In this document: piece by piece, positions 56,854-64,000 of the stretch | Layout: every line of letters begins with the position of its first letter | Numbering within the stretch: position 1 is the first letter of the stretch | Source of the DNA: Saccharopolyspora oryzae | Lineage (GTDB): Bacteria; Actinomycetota; Actinomycetes; Mycobacteriales; Pseudonocardiaceae | Length of the DNA: 64,000 nt | Direction of reading: 5' to 3' | NCBI RefSeq assembly: GCF_027853915.1 | Contig: NZ_JAQGLA010000004.1 | Coordinates: 62,001-126,000 of the forward strand | The notes under the pieces: generated by a model | What the model saw: the letters and a program-made list of their open reading frames with translations, nothing else | What the model was told of the DNA's origin: nothing | Database searches by the model: none | Made by a program: the position numbers and the translations under genes

Positions 56854-58380
56854 TCAGAGCTGGTCATCGAGCTGCAGCGCGATCCAGAGCTCCGCTCTGG
56901 TGGTCGGGTCGTCGATGTTGACGCCCAGCGCTTCGGCGACCTTGCCCATCCGGTGGCGCAGCGTGTGGCGGTGGACTCCCAGCGCGGAGGCCGATGCGTC
57001 CGATTGCCCGTTGTTCGCGAGGAACGTCCGCAACGTGTGCCGGAGGTCGACCTTGGGGTTGCGGCTCTTGTCGCTCAGCGGGGCCAGCAGCGCCTCGGCC
57101 CATCCGCGCGCCTCGGCGTTGTTCAGGTGCCGCAGCACCCCGGCCGTCACCACGTCGCTGGCGAGCGCCAGCTTGCCAGTCGTACCCGACGCGCTGGTGA
57201 ACACCGTGCGAACCTGCTTCCACGCTTCGGGGAGCTCGTGCGGCGGCGTCGGGTCGCTGACCGCGCCGCGGGCGTGCGGGATGCCGCGCAGCAGCGACTC
57301 CAGCGTGCGGATGTCACCTTCGGCGGGAGGCATCACGACGACGACCCGACCGCGCTCCCACTCGGCGACCAGCGCGCAGAGGCTGCGCAGCCCGTGGTCG
57401 TTCTCCGCCTGCTCGAGCAGTTCGAGCTCGTGCCCCGCCGGTGCCCCGAGCAGGGCGACGCGGAGGTTCCCGGAGGGGAAGTCGGAATCGAGCGATTCGG
57501 CGATCGACGCCGCCAGCTCGACGTTGCCCCCGATCGCCGCCTGGAACACCGCTCGGCGCTGCCGCCGCTGGGTGTCCAGGATGCCCCAGGCGCTGTGCAG
57601 GTCGGCGCACAGCAGCGACACGGCCGTTCCCAGCACCGCGTGCTCGGCCCGGCTGAACTGCGTCGACCTGCCCACCGCCAGGTAGCCCCGGATGCGTTCC
57701 CGCACGATCAGCGGGAACAGCACGACGGACTCGCCCGCCACGGTCATGCTCAGGCTCGACGAGCCGCCCTGCTCCCGCAGCCGGGGCAGGTCGATGCGGA
57801 TCCGGGCCAGGTGCATGCGCGCCGCGGGCACCCCGGCCCGGAGCTCGCCGTCCTGGTCGAGCAGCAGCACCCAGCTGTGCGTGGCCTTCGCCAGCCGCTC
57901 GACCATCGCGCGGGCCGCGTACGGCGACAGCGAGGCGCGGGTGAGGTCGCGTTGCGCCGCGACCGCGAACTTCAGCTCCTTCTGGCGCTCGTCGGAGATG
58001 CGTTGTGCCACGAAGCGGCTGATGGTGCCGAACCGGGTCTTGGCGGGGACGGAGATCAGGGGCAGCTGCGCCGCCTGCGCGGCGGCCACGAGGTCGGCGG
58101 GGACGTTCGAGTAGAAGGACGTGGTGCCGAAGCCGAGCGCGACGGCTCCGGCGGCGGCCAGTCGGTCGACGTACTGCTTCCTGGCTTCCAGATCCTGTGG
58201 GATCCTGGATCCGGTTGTCAACACCAGCTCGCCACCGTCGACATAAGACGACGGATCGGTCAGTTCGCTTATCAGCGCCCACGTCAAGGTCTTCCGCATC
58301 GCGGGAGTGCCCGCGCCGGCGACGACGGACAGGTCGAGGCCCGGTCGGTCGACGAGTTCCTGGACCGTCAGAGCCGACAT
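56854..58380 (-). CDS. PucR-family transcriptional regulator
   Basis: The 508-residue protein has an N-terminal PucR domain (about 1-130; MSALTVQELVDRPGLDLSVV, YVDGGELVLTTGSRI), a central GAF/GGDEF-like sensory part, and a C-terminal helix-turn-helix of the PucR type (DASASALGVHRHTLRHRMGK). Such proteins activate purine, amine or lactam catabolism in response to the substrate. CAGGAGGCACG precedes the ATG. It lies just upstream of the monooxygenase operon on the same strand and diverges from a second KipI/KipA pair, so it is the likely activator of both. Confidence 0.85.
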   Translation of the reverse strand: MSALTVQELVDRPGLDLSVVAGAGTPAMRKTLTWALISELTDPSSYVDGGELVLTTGSRIPQDLEARKQYVDRLAAAGAVALGFGTTSFYSNVPADLVAAAQAAQLPLISVPAKTRFGTISRFVAQRISDERQKELKFAVAAQRDLTRASLSPYAARAMVERLAKATHSWVLLLDQDGELRAGVPAARMHLARIRIDLPRLREQGGSSSLSMTVAGESVVLFPLIVRERIRGYLAVGRSTQFSRAEHAVLGTAVSLLCADLHSAWGILDTQRRQRRAVFQAAIGGNVELAASIAESLDSDFPSGNLRVALLGAPAGHELELLEQAENDHGLRSLCALVAEWERGRVVVVMPPAEGDIRTLESLLRGIPHARGAVSDPTPPHELPEAWKQVRTVFTSASGTTGKLALASDVVTAGVLRHLNNAEARGWAEALLAPLSDKSRNPKVDLRHTLRTFLANNGQSDASASALGVHRHTLRHRMGKVAEALGVNIDDPTTRAELWIALQLDDQL

Positions 58381-58643
58381 CGTGCCTCCTGATCGGACGG
58401 TGCGCGGATCGGCGCAGGGCGAGGTGGACTGCGCATTCGAAGGGATGTGCCCGGGGTTTCGCGGCGACGCGGCAGCAGGGGACTCCTGGGGCAGCGGACC
58501 TTATCACGGCGCATTCCGCGATCGTCCGCTCTGGACAACGACTTTCGACGTCTGTACAAAATGAGCATCGCTCCCGGGTTCCGGGATCGGTGACACTGGC
58601 TAGCCGTCCGACGCACGTGGGATTCCAGGAGGGGTAGTCGTTC
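58381..58643. promoter_or_regulatory. Divergent pucR-KipI2 intergenic region
   Basis: This 263 bp gap must hold the promoters of pucR and of the second KipI/KipA pair. TGGACAACG at 58532-58540 repeats the 9-mer found before the monooxygenase operon. TCTGTACAAAATGAG just beyond may be a -10 region. No gene was seen. Confidence 0.4.
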
Positions 58644-59615
58644 ATGGCGGCGATCATCGCTACCGCGGAGGTCAGCACCAGCGGACTGCGCGTGACCTAC
58701 CGAACCGCCGGTGATCGCGGCGTCTTGATCGAGTACGGGCAGCAGTTCCCGGTCGACCTCGGCCTCAACTTCTTCGTGCACGCCGCGGCCCGGCACCTGG
58801 ACCAGCACCCGGTGCGCGGGATCCTGGAGGTCGTGCCGGGGCTGCGGTCCCTGCTGGTCCACTACGACCCGAGCACCATAGGTCAGGCCGGGGTGGTCGC
58901 GGCGATGGACGAGTGCCACGAGGACATACCCGAGCCCGACTCGCTCGTGCTGCCGAGCCGGCGGCTGCGGCTGCCGATCGCGTTCGACGACTCGACGTCC
59001 AGGGAGGCGGTGAACCGCTACCGCATCAGCAGCCGCCCGGAAGCGCCGAACGTGCTGGACGGGAACAACATCGACTACATCGTGGCGTGCAACGGGCTGC
59101 CGGACCGGGAGAGCTTCTACGCGACGGTTCTCGAGACGGAGTGGTGGAACGCCTTCACCGGTTTCTACCCGGGACTGCCCTCGCTGCTGCCGCTCGATCC
59201 CCGCTCCGAGGTGTTCGCCCCGAAGTACAACCCGGCCCGCAGCTGGACGCCGGAAGGCGCCGTCGCCCTCGGCGGTCCGTGCCTGGTCATCCACCCGATC
59301 GAATCTGCCGGTTCGTACCAGATATTCGGCCGGACGCTGCCGATCAGCGCGCTGACCCGGCGGCCCCGCGCCCACCGGATCGACCCCATCCTGATCTACC
59401 CGTGCGATCGGATCTCGTTCTCCCGGGTCAGCGAGGCCGAGCTGGTCGAACTCCGCAGGCAGGTGTTCGAGGGGCGCTACGACTACGACATCGAGCCGGG
59501 CGAGTACGCGGTGGCGGAGCACTGCAGTGCGGTCCGCGACGAGCAGGTGGCGGCCGAGGCCGAGCGCCGCCGCGCGGCCCGCCAGGCCGCCCACGGACTG
59601 GTCAAGATCCCGTGA
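58644..59615 (+). CDS. Second KipI / PxpB-like protein
   Basis: The 323-residue protein follows the KipI family plan: VTYRTAGDRGVLIEYG at the start, VRGILEVVPGLRSLLVHYDP, LRLPIAFDD, FTGFYPGLPSLLPLDPRS and YQIFGRTLPIS. Compared with the first copy (48125-49021) it lacks the Cys pair of the G-C-F-G-C segment and has a longer charged C-terminus (AAEAERRRAARQAAHG). CAGGAGGGG precedes the ATG. It pairs with a KipA-like gene through a GTGA overlap but has no LamB, biotin carrier or carboxylase beside it, so it may share those of the first set or do a different job. Confidence 0.78.
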   Translation: MAAIIATAEVSTSGLRVTYRTAGDRGVLIEYGQQFPVDLGLNFFVHAAARHLDQHPVRGILEVVPGLRSLLVHYDPSTIGQAGVVAAMDECHEDIPEPDSLVLPSRRLRLPIAFDDSTSREAVNRYRISSRPEAPNVLDGNNIDYIVACNGLPDRESFYATVLETEWWNAFTGFYPGLPSLLPLDPRSEVFAPKYNPARSWTPEGAVALGGPCLVIHPIESAGSYQIFGRTLPISALTRRPRAHRIDPILIYPCDRISFSRVSEAELVELRRQVFEGRYDYDIEPGEYAVAEHCSAVRDEQVAAEAERRRAARQAAHGLVKIP

Positions 59616-60619
59616 CGCCGCGGGTGGACGAGCAGGCGATCCAGGCGTTGGAGGTGCTGGAGCCCGGTCTGCAGACGACCGTCCAGGACCACCCGGGTCG
59701 CCTCGGTCGGCAGGCGCTGGGGTTCTTCCCCTCCGGTCCGGTGGACCACCTCGCGTTCCGGTTGGCGAACATGCTGGTGGGCAACCGTCCCGGCGCGGCG
59801 GCCTTGGAGATCCCGCTGGGACGCTTCCAGGCGAGCATGCTGTGCGACACCGCGATCGCGGTGTGCGGTCCGGAGGTGGAGGTCTCGCTCAACGGTGCGC
59901 CGATCCCCATGTGGGAATCGGTCCCGGTGCGCGCTGGTGACCAGCTCAGCTGCGGGGTGATCCGCGGCGCGGGCTACCGGATCTACCTGGCCGTCGCGGG
60001 CGGCATCGAGGTCCCCGCGGTCTTCGGGTCGAGATCGACGTTCCTGGTGGCCGGCATCGGTGGCCACGACGGCAGGGCGCTGGAACGTGCCGACGTGCTG
60101 CGGATCGGTGCACCGGGCGAGGAGCGATTGCCCCGCCGGGTGCCCGTCTCGCTGCGGCCGAGCTACGCCGCCGATTGGGAGATCGAGGTCCTGCGCGGCC
60201 CGCACGCGGACCCGGACTTCCTGACCGCCGAGGACTTCACCGAGTTCCTCGAGGCGTCGTGGCGCTGCGACCTGAGCTCGGACCGGGTGGCGGTGCGGTT
60301 CAACCCCCACCGGTTCCGCTGGGCGCGGGCCAGCGGGGACATCGCCGGAGGGCACCCGTCGAACATGCTCGACGGGAGCTACCCGCTCGGCGGGATCCTC
60401 GCGTACGGGGACGTGCTCACCATCCTGGGACCGGACAGCCACACCTCGGGCGGGTTCGCGGTCATCGCCACGGTGGCGTCGGCGGCGCTGTGGAAGGTGG
60501 GGCAGCTGCGCCCCGGCCGCGACGCGGTGACCTTCCGGGAGATCGACCTCGAGCAGGCGGCTGCGTTGGACGCCCACGTCGAGCGGTTGCTCGACGCCCG
60601 AACGCTGGAGGTGCGTTGA
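59612..60619 (+). CDS. Second KipA / PxpC-like protein
   Basis: The 335-residue protein has LEPGLQTTVQDHPGRLGRQA and GFFPSGPVDHLAFRLANML, the KipA N-terminal signature, then YRIYLAVAGGIEVPAVFGSR and DSHTSGGFAVIATVASAALW. It is clearly paralogous to, but diverged from, the protein at 47167-48135. The GTG at 59612 overlaps the KipI2 stop by 4 bp. The pair is divergent from pucR and probably induced together with the long leftward operon. Confidence 0.78.
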   Translation: MTPRVDEQAIQALEVLEPGLQTTVQDHPGRLGRQALGFFPSGPVDHLAFRLANMLVGNRPGAAALEIPLGRFQASMLCDTAIAVCGPEVEVSLNGAPIPMWESVPVRAGDQLSCGVIRGAGYRIYLAVAGGIEVPAVFGSRSTFLVAGIGGHDGRALERADVLRIGAPGEERLPRRVPVSLRPSYAADWEIEVLRGPHADPDFLTAEDFTEFLEASWRCDLSSDRVAVRFNPHRFRWARASGDIAGGHPSNMLDGSYPLGGILAYGDVLTILGPDSHTSGGFAVIATVASAALWKVGQLRPGRDAVTFREIDLEQAAALDAHVERLLDARTLEVR

Positions 60620-60730
60620 CCGAGTCAATTGCCCAGTGGCGCAAGATGTCTGGAAAGTCCGAAGTGGACCGTTGGTGCGCCATCCGTTCGGAGTCTGACG
60701 AAAACCTCACGCCCGGCGGTCGTCGAGAGC

Positions 60731-63103
60731 TCAGCCGCCAGGAGTCGGCCGGAGCCGGCGTCGGGTCGGAGCGCGCCCCGCGGGCTGGTGGGGAAGGGGG
60801 TTCTCCGGCGGCGGTGGGATCGGCATGGTGATCTCCTCGCCGTGGGTGAGCGTGATGCGGTGGCCGTGGTGCGAGGTCTGCACCGGCTCGCCGTGGGTCA
60901 GCGCGTAGATCGCTTCGTCGTGGTGGATGGTCACGCAGATCCGGCTCTCCGCGAAGCACATCCGGAACGAGATGCGGCTCAGCGCAGGCGGTAGCCGGGG
61001 CGCGAAGCTCAATTCGCCGCCGTGGTCCCGCATTCCGCCGAACCCGGCGACCGCGGCGATCCACGCACCGGCCAGCGCGGCGATGTGCAGTCCCTGGCGC
61101 ACGTTGCCGTAGATGTCGTGCAGGTCGGCCAGGGCCGCCTCGGCGAAGTAGTCGTAAGCCAGTTCCAGGTGCCCCACTTCGGCGCAGAGCACCGCCTGCA
61201 CGGAGGACGACAGCGACGAGTCCCGCACGGTCAGCGGCTCGTAGTACGCCACGTTCCGGGCCTTCTCCTCCGGGCTGAAGGCGTCCCCGCGCATGAACAT
61301 GGCCAGCACCAGGTCCGCTTGCTTGATGACCTGCTTGCGGTAGAGGTCGAAGTACGGGTAGTGCAGCAGCAGCGGGTAGTTCTCCCGGGGTGTGTTCGCG
61401 AAGTCCCAGTGGGCGTGGTTGGTGAAACCCTCGGATTGCGCGTGCACGTCGAGCGCGTCGTCGTAGGGCACCACAACCCGGTCGGCCGCATCCCGCCAGC
61501 GGGCCGTCTCCTCTTCGTCCACGCCCAGCTCGCCGGCCAGTTCCGGGTGCTTCTCGCAATGCGTCGCTGCCTCGTGCAGGTTCCGCTGCGCCATCAGGTT
61601 GGTGTAGACGTTGTTGTCGACCACGGCCGTGTACTCGTCGGGACCGGTGACCCCGTCGATGCGGAACCGCCCGTGCGCGTCGTGGTGCCCCACCGACGCC
61701 CACAGCCTCGCCGTCTCCACCAGCAGTTCCAGCCCGGCGGTCGCCTCGAACTCCTCGTCCCCGGTGGCTGCGAGGTAGCGGGCGGTGGCGTCGGCGACGT
61801 CGGCGTTGATGTGGAAGGCCGCCGTACCGGCCGGCCAGTAGCCGGAGCACTCGTCGCCGTTGATCGAGCGCCACGGGAACGCGGCGCCCGCCTGGCCGAG
61901 CTGAGCAGCGCGGTTCCGCGCTTTGTCCAATGTGGAATGCCGCCATTGCAGCGCGTTCCGCGCGGCCTCCGGGACGGTGTAGGTCAGCAGCGGCAGCACG
62001 AACGACTCGGTGTCCCAGAACGCGTGCCCGTCGTAGCCGGGGCCGGTGAGCCCCTTCGCCGGGATCGCCCTGGTCTCCCCGCGGGCACCGGCCTGCAGCA
62101 CGTGGAACAACGCGAACCGGACCGCCTGCTGCAGCTCGGCGTCGCCGTCGATCTCCACGTCCGAGGCCTCCCAGAAGTCGTCGAGGAAGGCGCGCTGCTC
62201 GTCGAGCAGACCGCGCCAGCCGCTCTGCCGGGCGCCGGCCAGCGCGGCTTCGACCTGGGACCGCAGGGCCTGCGGGGACCGCTGGCTGGACCAGCCGTAG
62301 GCGACGTACTTCGTCAGCGAGAGCTTCTGCCCCGGGGACACCTCGGCGGCCGCGGTCAGCCGCGCCAGGTCCCCTTCGGTCCGGTTCTCCGTCCACACCT
62401 GGCCGGGCGCGTCGAGCTCGTGGTCCATCGCCGCCGCCATGCGCAGGCCGGACCGGCGGGTGTGGTGGCCCAGCACGGCTCGGCGGCCCTCGCCCACGGC
62501 GAAGTCCGGGACCAGCGCGCCCTCCAAGACGGCGGTCACGCGCGGATCGTCGACCTCCCGCTCGATCGGTTCGTTGGCGATCAGCTCGGACTGCACGACG
62601 AGCGGCACGCGGCCGTCCAGCGGCTCGACCTCGTAATGGATCGCGGCGATGGCGCGCTGGGTGAACGAGACCAGGCGCTCCGAGGTGATGCGCACGTGCC
62701 GACCGGTGGGGGAGACCCACTCGGTGTCGCGCCGCAGCGTCCCCGACCGGAAGTCGAGCACGCGTTCGTGGTGCGGGGCCGAGCCGTAGCGCATGTCCAG
62801 CGGCTCGTCCTCGACCAGCAACCGGATGATCTTGCCGTCGGTCACGTTGACCACGGTCTGCCCGTCCTCCGGGTAGCCGTACCCGGCCTCGGCGTAGGGC
62901 AGCGGGCGGCGTTCGTGGAAGCCGTTCAGGTAGGTGCCGGGCAGGCCGCGAGGTTCGCCCTCCTCGAACGAGCCCCGGAGTCCGATGTGGCCGTTGGACA
63001 GGGCGAAGGTGGATTCGGTGCGGCGCAGGGCGTCCAGGTCCAGCCACCGCCACCGCAGCTCCCACGGGGCCACTTCGTAACCCGGCAGTCGAGGAGTCGT
63101 CAC
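60731..63103 (-). CDS. Glycoside hydrolase family 65 disaccharide phosphorylase (trehalose/maltose/kojibiose type)
   Basis: The 790-residue protein has the usual length for GH65. It shows ALSNGHIGLRGSFEEGEPRG near the start, AFWDTESFVLPLLTY, HINADVADATARYLAATGDE and the catalytic acid Glu490 in VTGPDEYTAVVDNN. Inverting GH65 phosphorylases cleave alpha-linked glucosides with phosphate to give beta-glucose 1-phosphate, which the adjacent beta-phosphoglucomutase converts to glucose 6-phosphate. I chose the GTG at 63103 because GAGGTGG precedes it by 8 bp; GTGs at 63112 and 63115 are possible. The exact disaccharide is undecided, with trehalose or maltose most likely. Confidence 0.85.
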   Translation of the reverse strand: MTTPRLPGYEVAPWELRWRWLDLDALRRTESTFALSNGHIGLRGSFEEGEPRGLPGTYLNGFHERRPLPYAEAGYGYPEDGQTVVNVTDGKIIRLLVEDEPLDMRYGSAPHHERVLDFRSGTLRRDTEWVSPTGRHVRITSERLVSFTQRAIAAIHYEVEPLDGRVPLVVQSELIANEPIEREVDDPRVTAVLEGALVPDFAVGEGRRAVLGHHTRRSGLRMAAAMDHELDAPGQVWTENRTEGDLARLTAAAEVSPGQKLSLTKYVAYGWSSQRSPQALRSQVEAALAGARQSGWRGLLDEQRAFLDDFWEASDVEIDGDAELQQAVRFALFHVLQAGARGETRAIPAKGLTGPGYDGHAFWDTESFVLPLLTYTVPEAARNALQWRHSTLDKARNRAAQLGQAGAAFPWRSINGDECSGYWPAGTAAFHINADVADATARYLAATGDEEFEATAGLELLVETARLWASVGHHDAHGRFRIDGVTGPDEYTAVVDNNVYTNLMAQRNLHEAATHCEKHPELAGELGVDEEETARWRDAADRVVVPYDDALDVHAQSEGFTNHAHWDFANTPRENYPLLLHYPYFDLYRKQVIKQADLVLAMFMRGDAFSPEEKARNVAYYEPLTVRDSSLSSSVQAVLCAEVGHLELAYDYFAEAALADLHDIYGNVRQGLHIAALAGAWIAAVAGFGGMRDHGGELSFAPRLPPALSRISFRMCFAESRICVTIHHDEAIYALTHGEPVQTSHHGHRITLTHGEEITMPIPPPPENPLPHQPAGRAPTRRRLRPTPGG

Positions 63104-63123
63104 GTCGTCCACCACCTCGCGCT

Positions 63124-63876
63124 TCAGCGGTCCGCGACCAGGAGGTCGGCCAGGTCCTGGACCACGACGTCGGCGCCGTGCGCCCGCAACTCGTCCGCCT
63201 GGTGGGTGCGGTCCACGCCGACGACCCACCCGAACCCGCCGGCCCGCCCGGCCTGCACCCCGGCCAGCGCGTCCTCGAAGACCGCGGCCTCGGCCGGTGC
63301 GACGCCGAGCGCCCGGGCCCCGGCCAGGAAGGAATCCGGTTCGGGCTTGCCGCGCAGGTTCTGCTCGGTGATCACCAGGCCGTCGACGCGCGCTTGCACG
63401 AACTGGCTCAAACCCGCCGCGTCCAGCACCGATGCACCGTTCTCCGAGGAGGTCACCACGCCGATCGTCAGCCCTGCGCCCCGCACTGCCTCCAGGTAGC
63501 GCACCGAGCCCGGGTACGGAGTCACCCCGTGTTCTCGGATGATCGTTTGCAGGGTCTCGTTCTTCCGGTTGCCCACACCGCGGATCGTGTCCGCGTCCGG
63601 CGGGTCGTCGTGCTGCCCCTCGGGCAGGGAGATGCCACGGGAAGCGAGGAACTGCCGCACGCCGTCCGCTCGCGGCCGCCCGTCCACGTACTCCAGGTAG
63701 TCGTCCTCGGTGAACGGCGCGAAGTTCGTGCCCTCCCGTTCCCGCAGGAACGCGTCGAAGGTCTGCTTCCACGCCGCCATGTGCTGCACGGCGGTGCTGG
63801 TGAGCACCCCGTCGAGGTCGAAGAGGCAGGCCGCGATCCGCTCCGGTGCCACGCGGCGCTGCCCGGACTGGCCCAT
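63124..63876 (-). CDS. Beta-phosphoglucomutase family HAD hydrolase
   Basis: The 250-residue protein has the HAD motif CLFDLDGVLTSTA with Asp20 (nucleophile) and Asp22, VVTSSENGASVLDAAG for motif II, the Lys in RGKPEPDSFL, and AAVFEDALAGVQAG for the last Asp. A helical cap at about 30-110 includes YLEYVDGRPRADGVRQFL, as in beta-phosphoglucomutases. It isomerises beta-glucose 1-phosphate to glucose 6-phosphate. It lies 20 bp upstream of the GH65 gene, the usual pair for phosphorolytic disaccharide use. The ATG at 63876 has only a weak ribosome site. Confidence 0.85.
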   Translation of the reverse strand: MGQSGQRRVAPERIAACLFDLDGVLTSTAVQHMAAWKQTFDAFLREREGTNFAPFTEDDYLEYVDGRPRADGVRQFLASRGISLPEGQHDDPPDADTIRGVGNRKNETLQTIIREHGVTPYPGSVRYLEAVRGAGLTIGVVTSSENGASVLDAAGLSQFVQARVDGLVITEQNLRGKPEPDSFLAGARALGVAPAEAAVFEDALAGVQAGRAGGFGWVVGVDRTHQADELRAHGADVVVQDLADLLVADR

Positions 63877-64000
63877 GCTCGGAAGATTTCCGGGAACGCA
63901 GGACTCCAAACGTGGCCGTGGTCTGCCAGGCACGAACCGTGAGCTCCGGACGTCCCCAGAACAGCGCTCGGCAGGTTGCTCGTGATGATGTGCGGTCCGT
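63877..64000. other. Window end, no gene seen
   Basis: The last 124 bp presumably contain the promoter of the phosphoglucomutase-GH65 operon. No gene, repeat or hairpin could be supported. Confidence 0.3.

Noticed and set aside
60462-63065. Very long alternative minus-strand frame (867 codons) across the GH65 gene
   Set aside because: It is rich in Arg, Pro and Gly with no recognisable domain, while the other frame encodes a complete GH65 enzyme.
1-64000. CRISPR array, tRNA, rRNA, prophage or complete insertion sequence
   Set aside because: I saw no regularly spaced repeats, cloverleaf-like or rRNA-like sequence, or phage genes. The only mobile DNA found is the degenerate element at 25005-25716.

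Overview
The window is very GC-rich DNA with strong third-position GC bias, frequent GTG and some TTG starts, and chains of 1-4 bp ATGA/GTGA/TGATG overlaps. This points to an actinomycete. A calerythrin-type EF-hand protein (7361-7879), whose ending closely resembles that of Saccharopolyspora erythraea calerythrin, suggests Saccharopolyspora or a near relative in the Pseudonocardiaceae. No rRNA, tRNA, CRISPR array or phage region was found.

Layout. (1) 1-7930: the end of a salicylyl-CoA hydroxylase-type gene with its thioesterase, a cysteine hydrolase, an amidohydrolase, envelope proteins, a nucleotide-sugar dehydrogenase and the EF-hand protein. (2) 7944-24939: two divergent operons that look like a small biosynthetic cluster without PKS, NRPS or carrier protein. 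One arm has two Gfo/Idh/MocA oxidoreductases, a TIM-barrel isomerase, an M20 hydrolase and an Ldh2-type dehydrogenase. The other has two DegT aminotransferases, a UbiA prenyltransferase, a 32-codon small gene, an FAD oxidoreductase, two adenylate-forming enzymes, a methyltransferase, a double-length CoA-transferase and an AhpD-like protein. (3) 25005-25716: a decayed IS200/IS605 element. (4) 25713-28270: a membrane protein and an SRPBCC-ArsR-DUF899 operon preceded by twin operators. (5) 28412-40199: a complete aerobic nicotinate pathway. A molybdenum hydroxylase converts nicotinate to 6-hydroxynicotinate, NicC makes 2,5-dihydroxypyridine, NicX makes N-formylmaleamate, NicD maleamate, NicF maleate and NicE fumarate. 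A transporter and a MarR repressor with three matching sites complete it. (6) 40265-43675: an alcohol dehydrogenase, an MFS exporter and an XRE regulator.

(7) 43676-60619 is the most unusual region. It holds a UbiD/UbiX pair of the Fdc1/HudA type, a MarR regulator with its own repeated sites, a tautomerase, an SRPBCC protein, a LamB/YcsF-KipI-KipA (PxpABC-like) set with its own biotin carboxylase and biotin carrier, a complete six-component toluene-4-monooxygenase-like diiron enzyme, an acetoacetate-decarboxylase-fold protein, a PucR regulator and a second, divergent KipI/KipA pair. I infer catabolism of a small heteroaromatic carboxylate, possibly pyrrole-2-carboxylate: decarboxylation, hydroxylation to a lactam, then carboxylation-assisted lactam opening. 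(8) 60731-63876: a GH65 disaccharide phosphorylase with beta-phosphoglucomutase.

Regions 5 and 7 sit side by side and have separate MarR-type control, so this stretch resembles a catabolic island for N-heteroaromatic acids.
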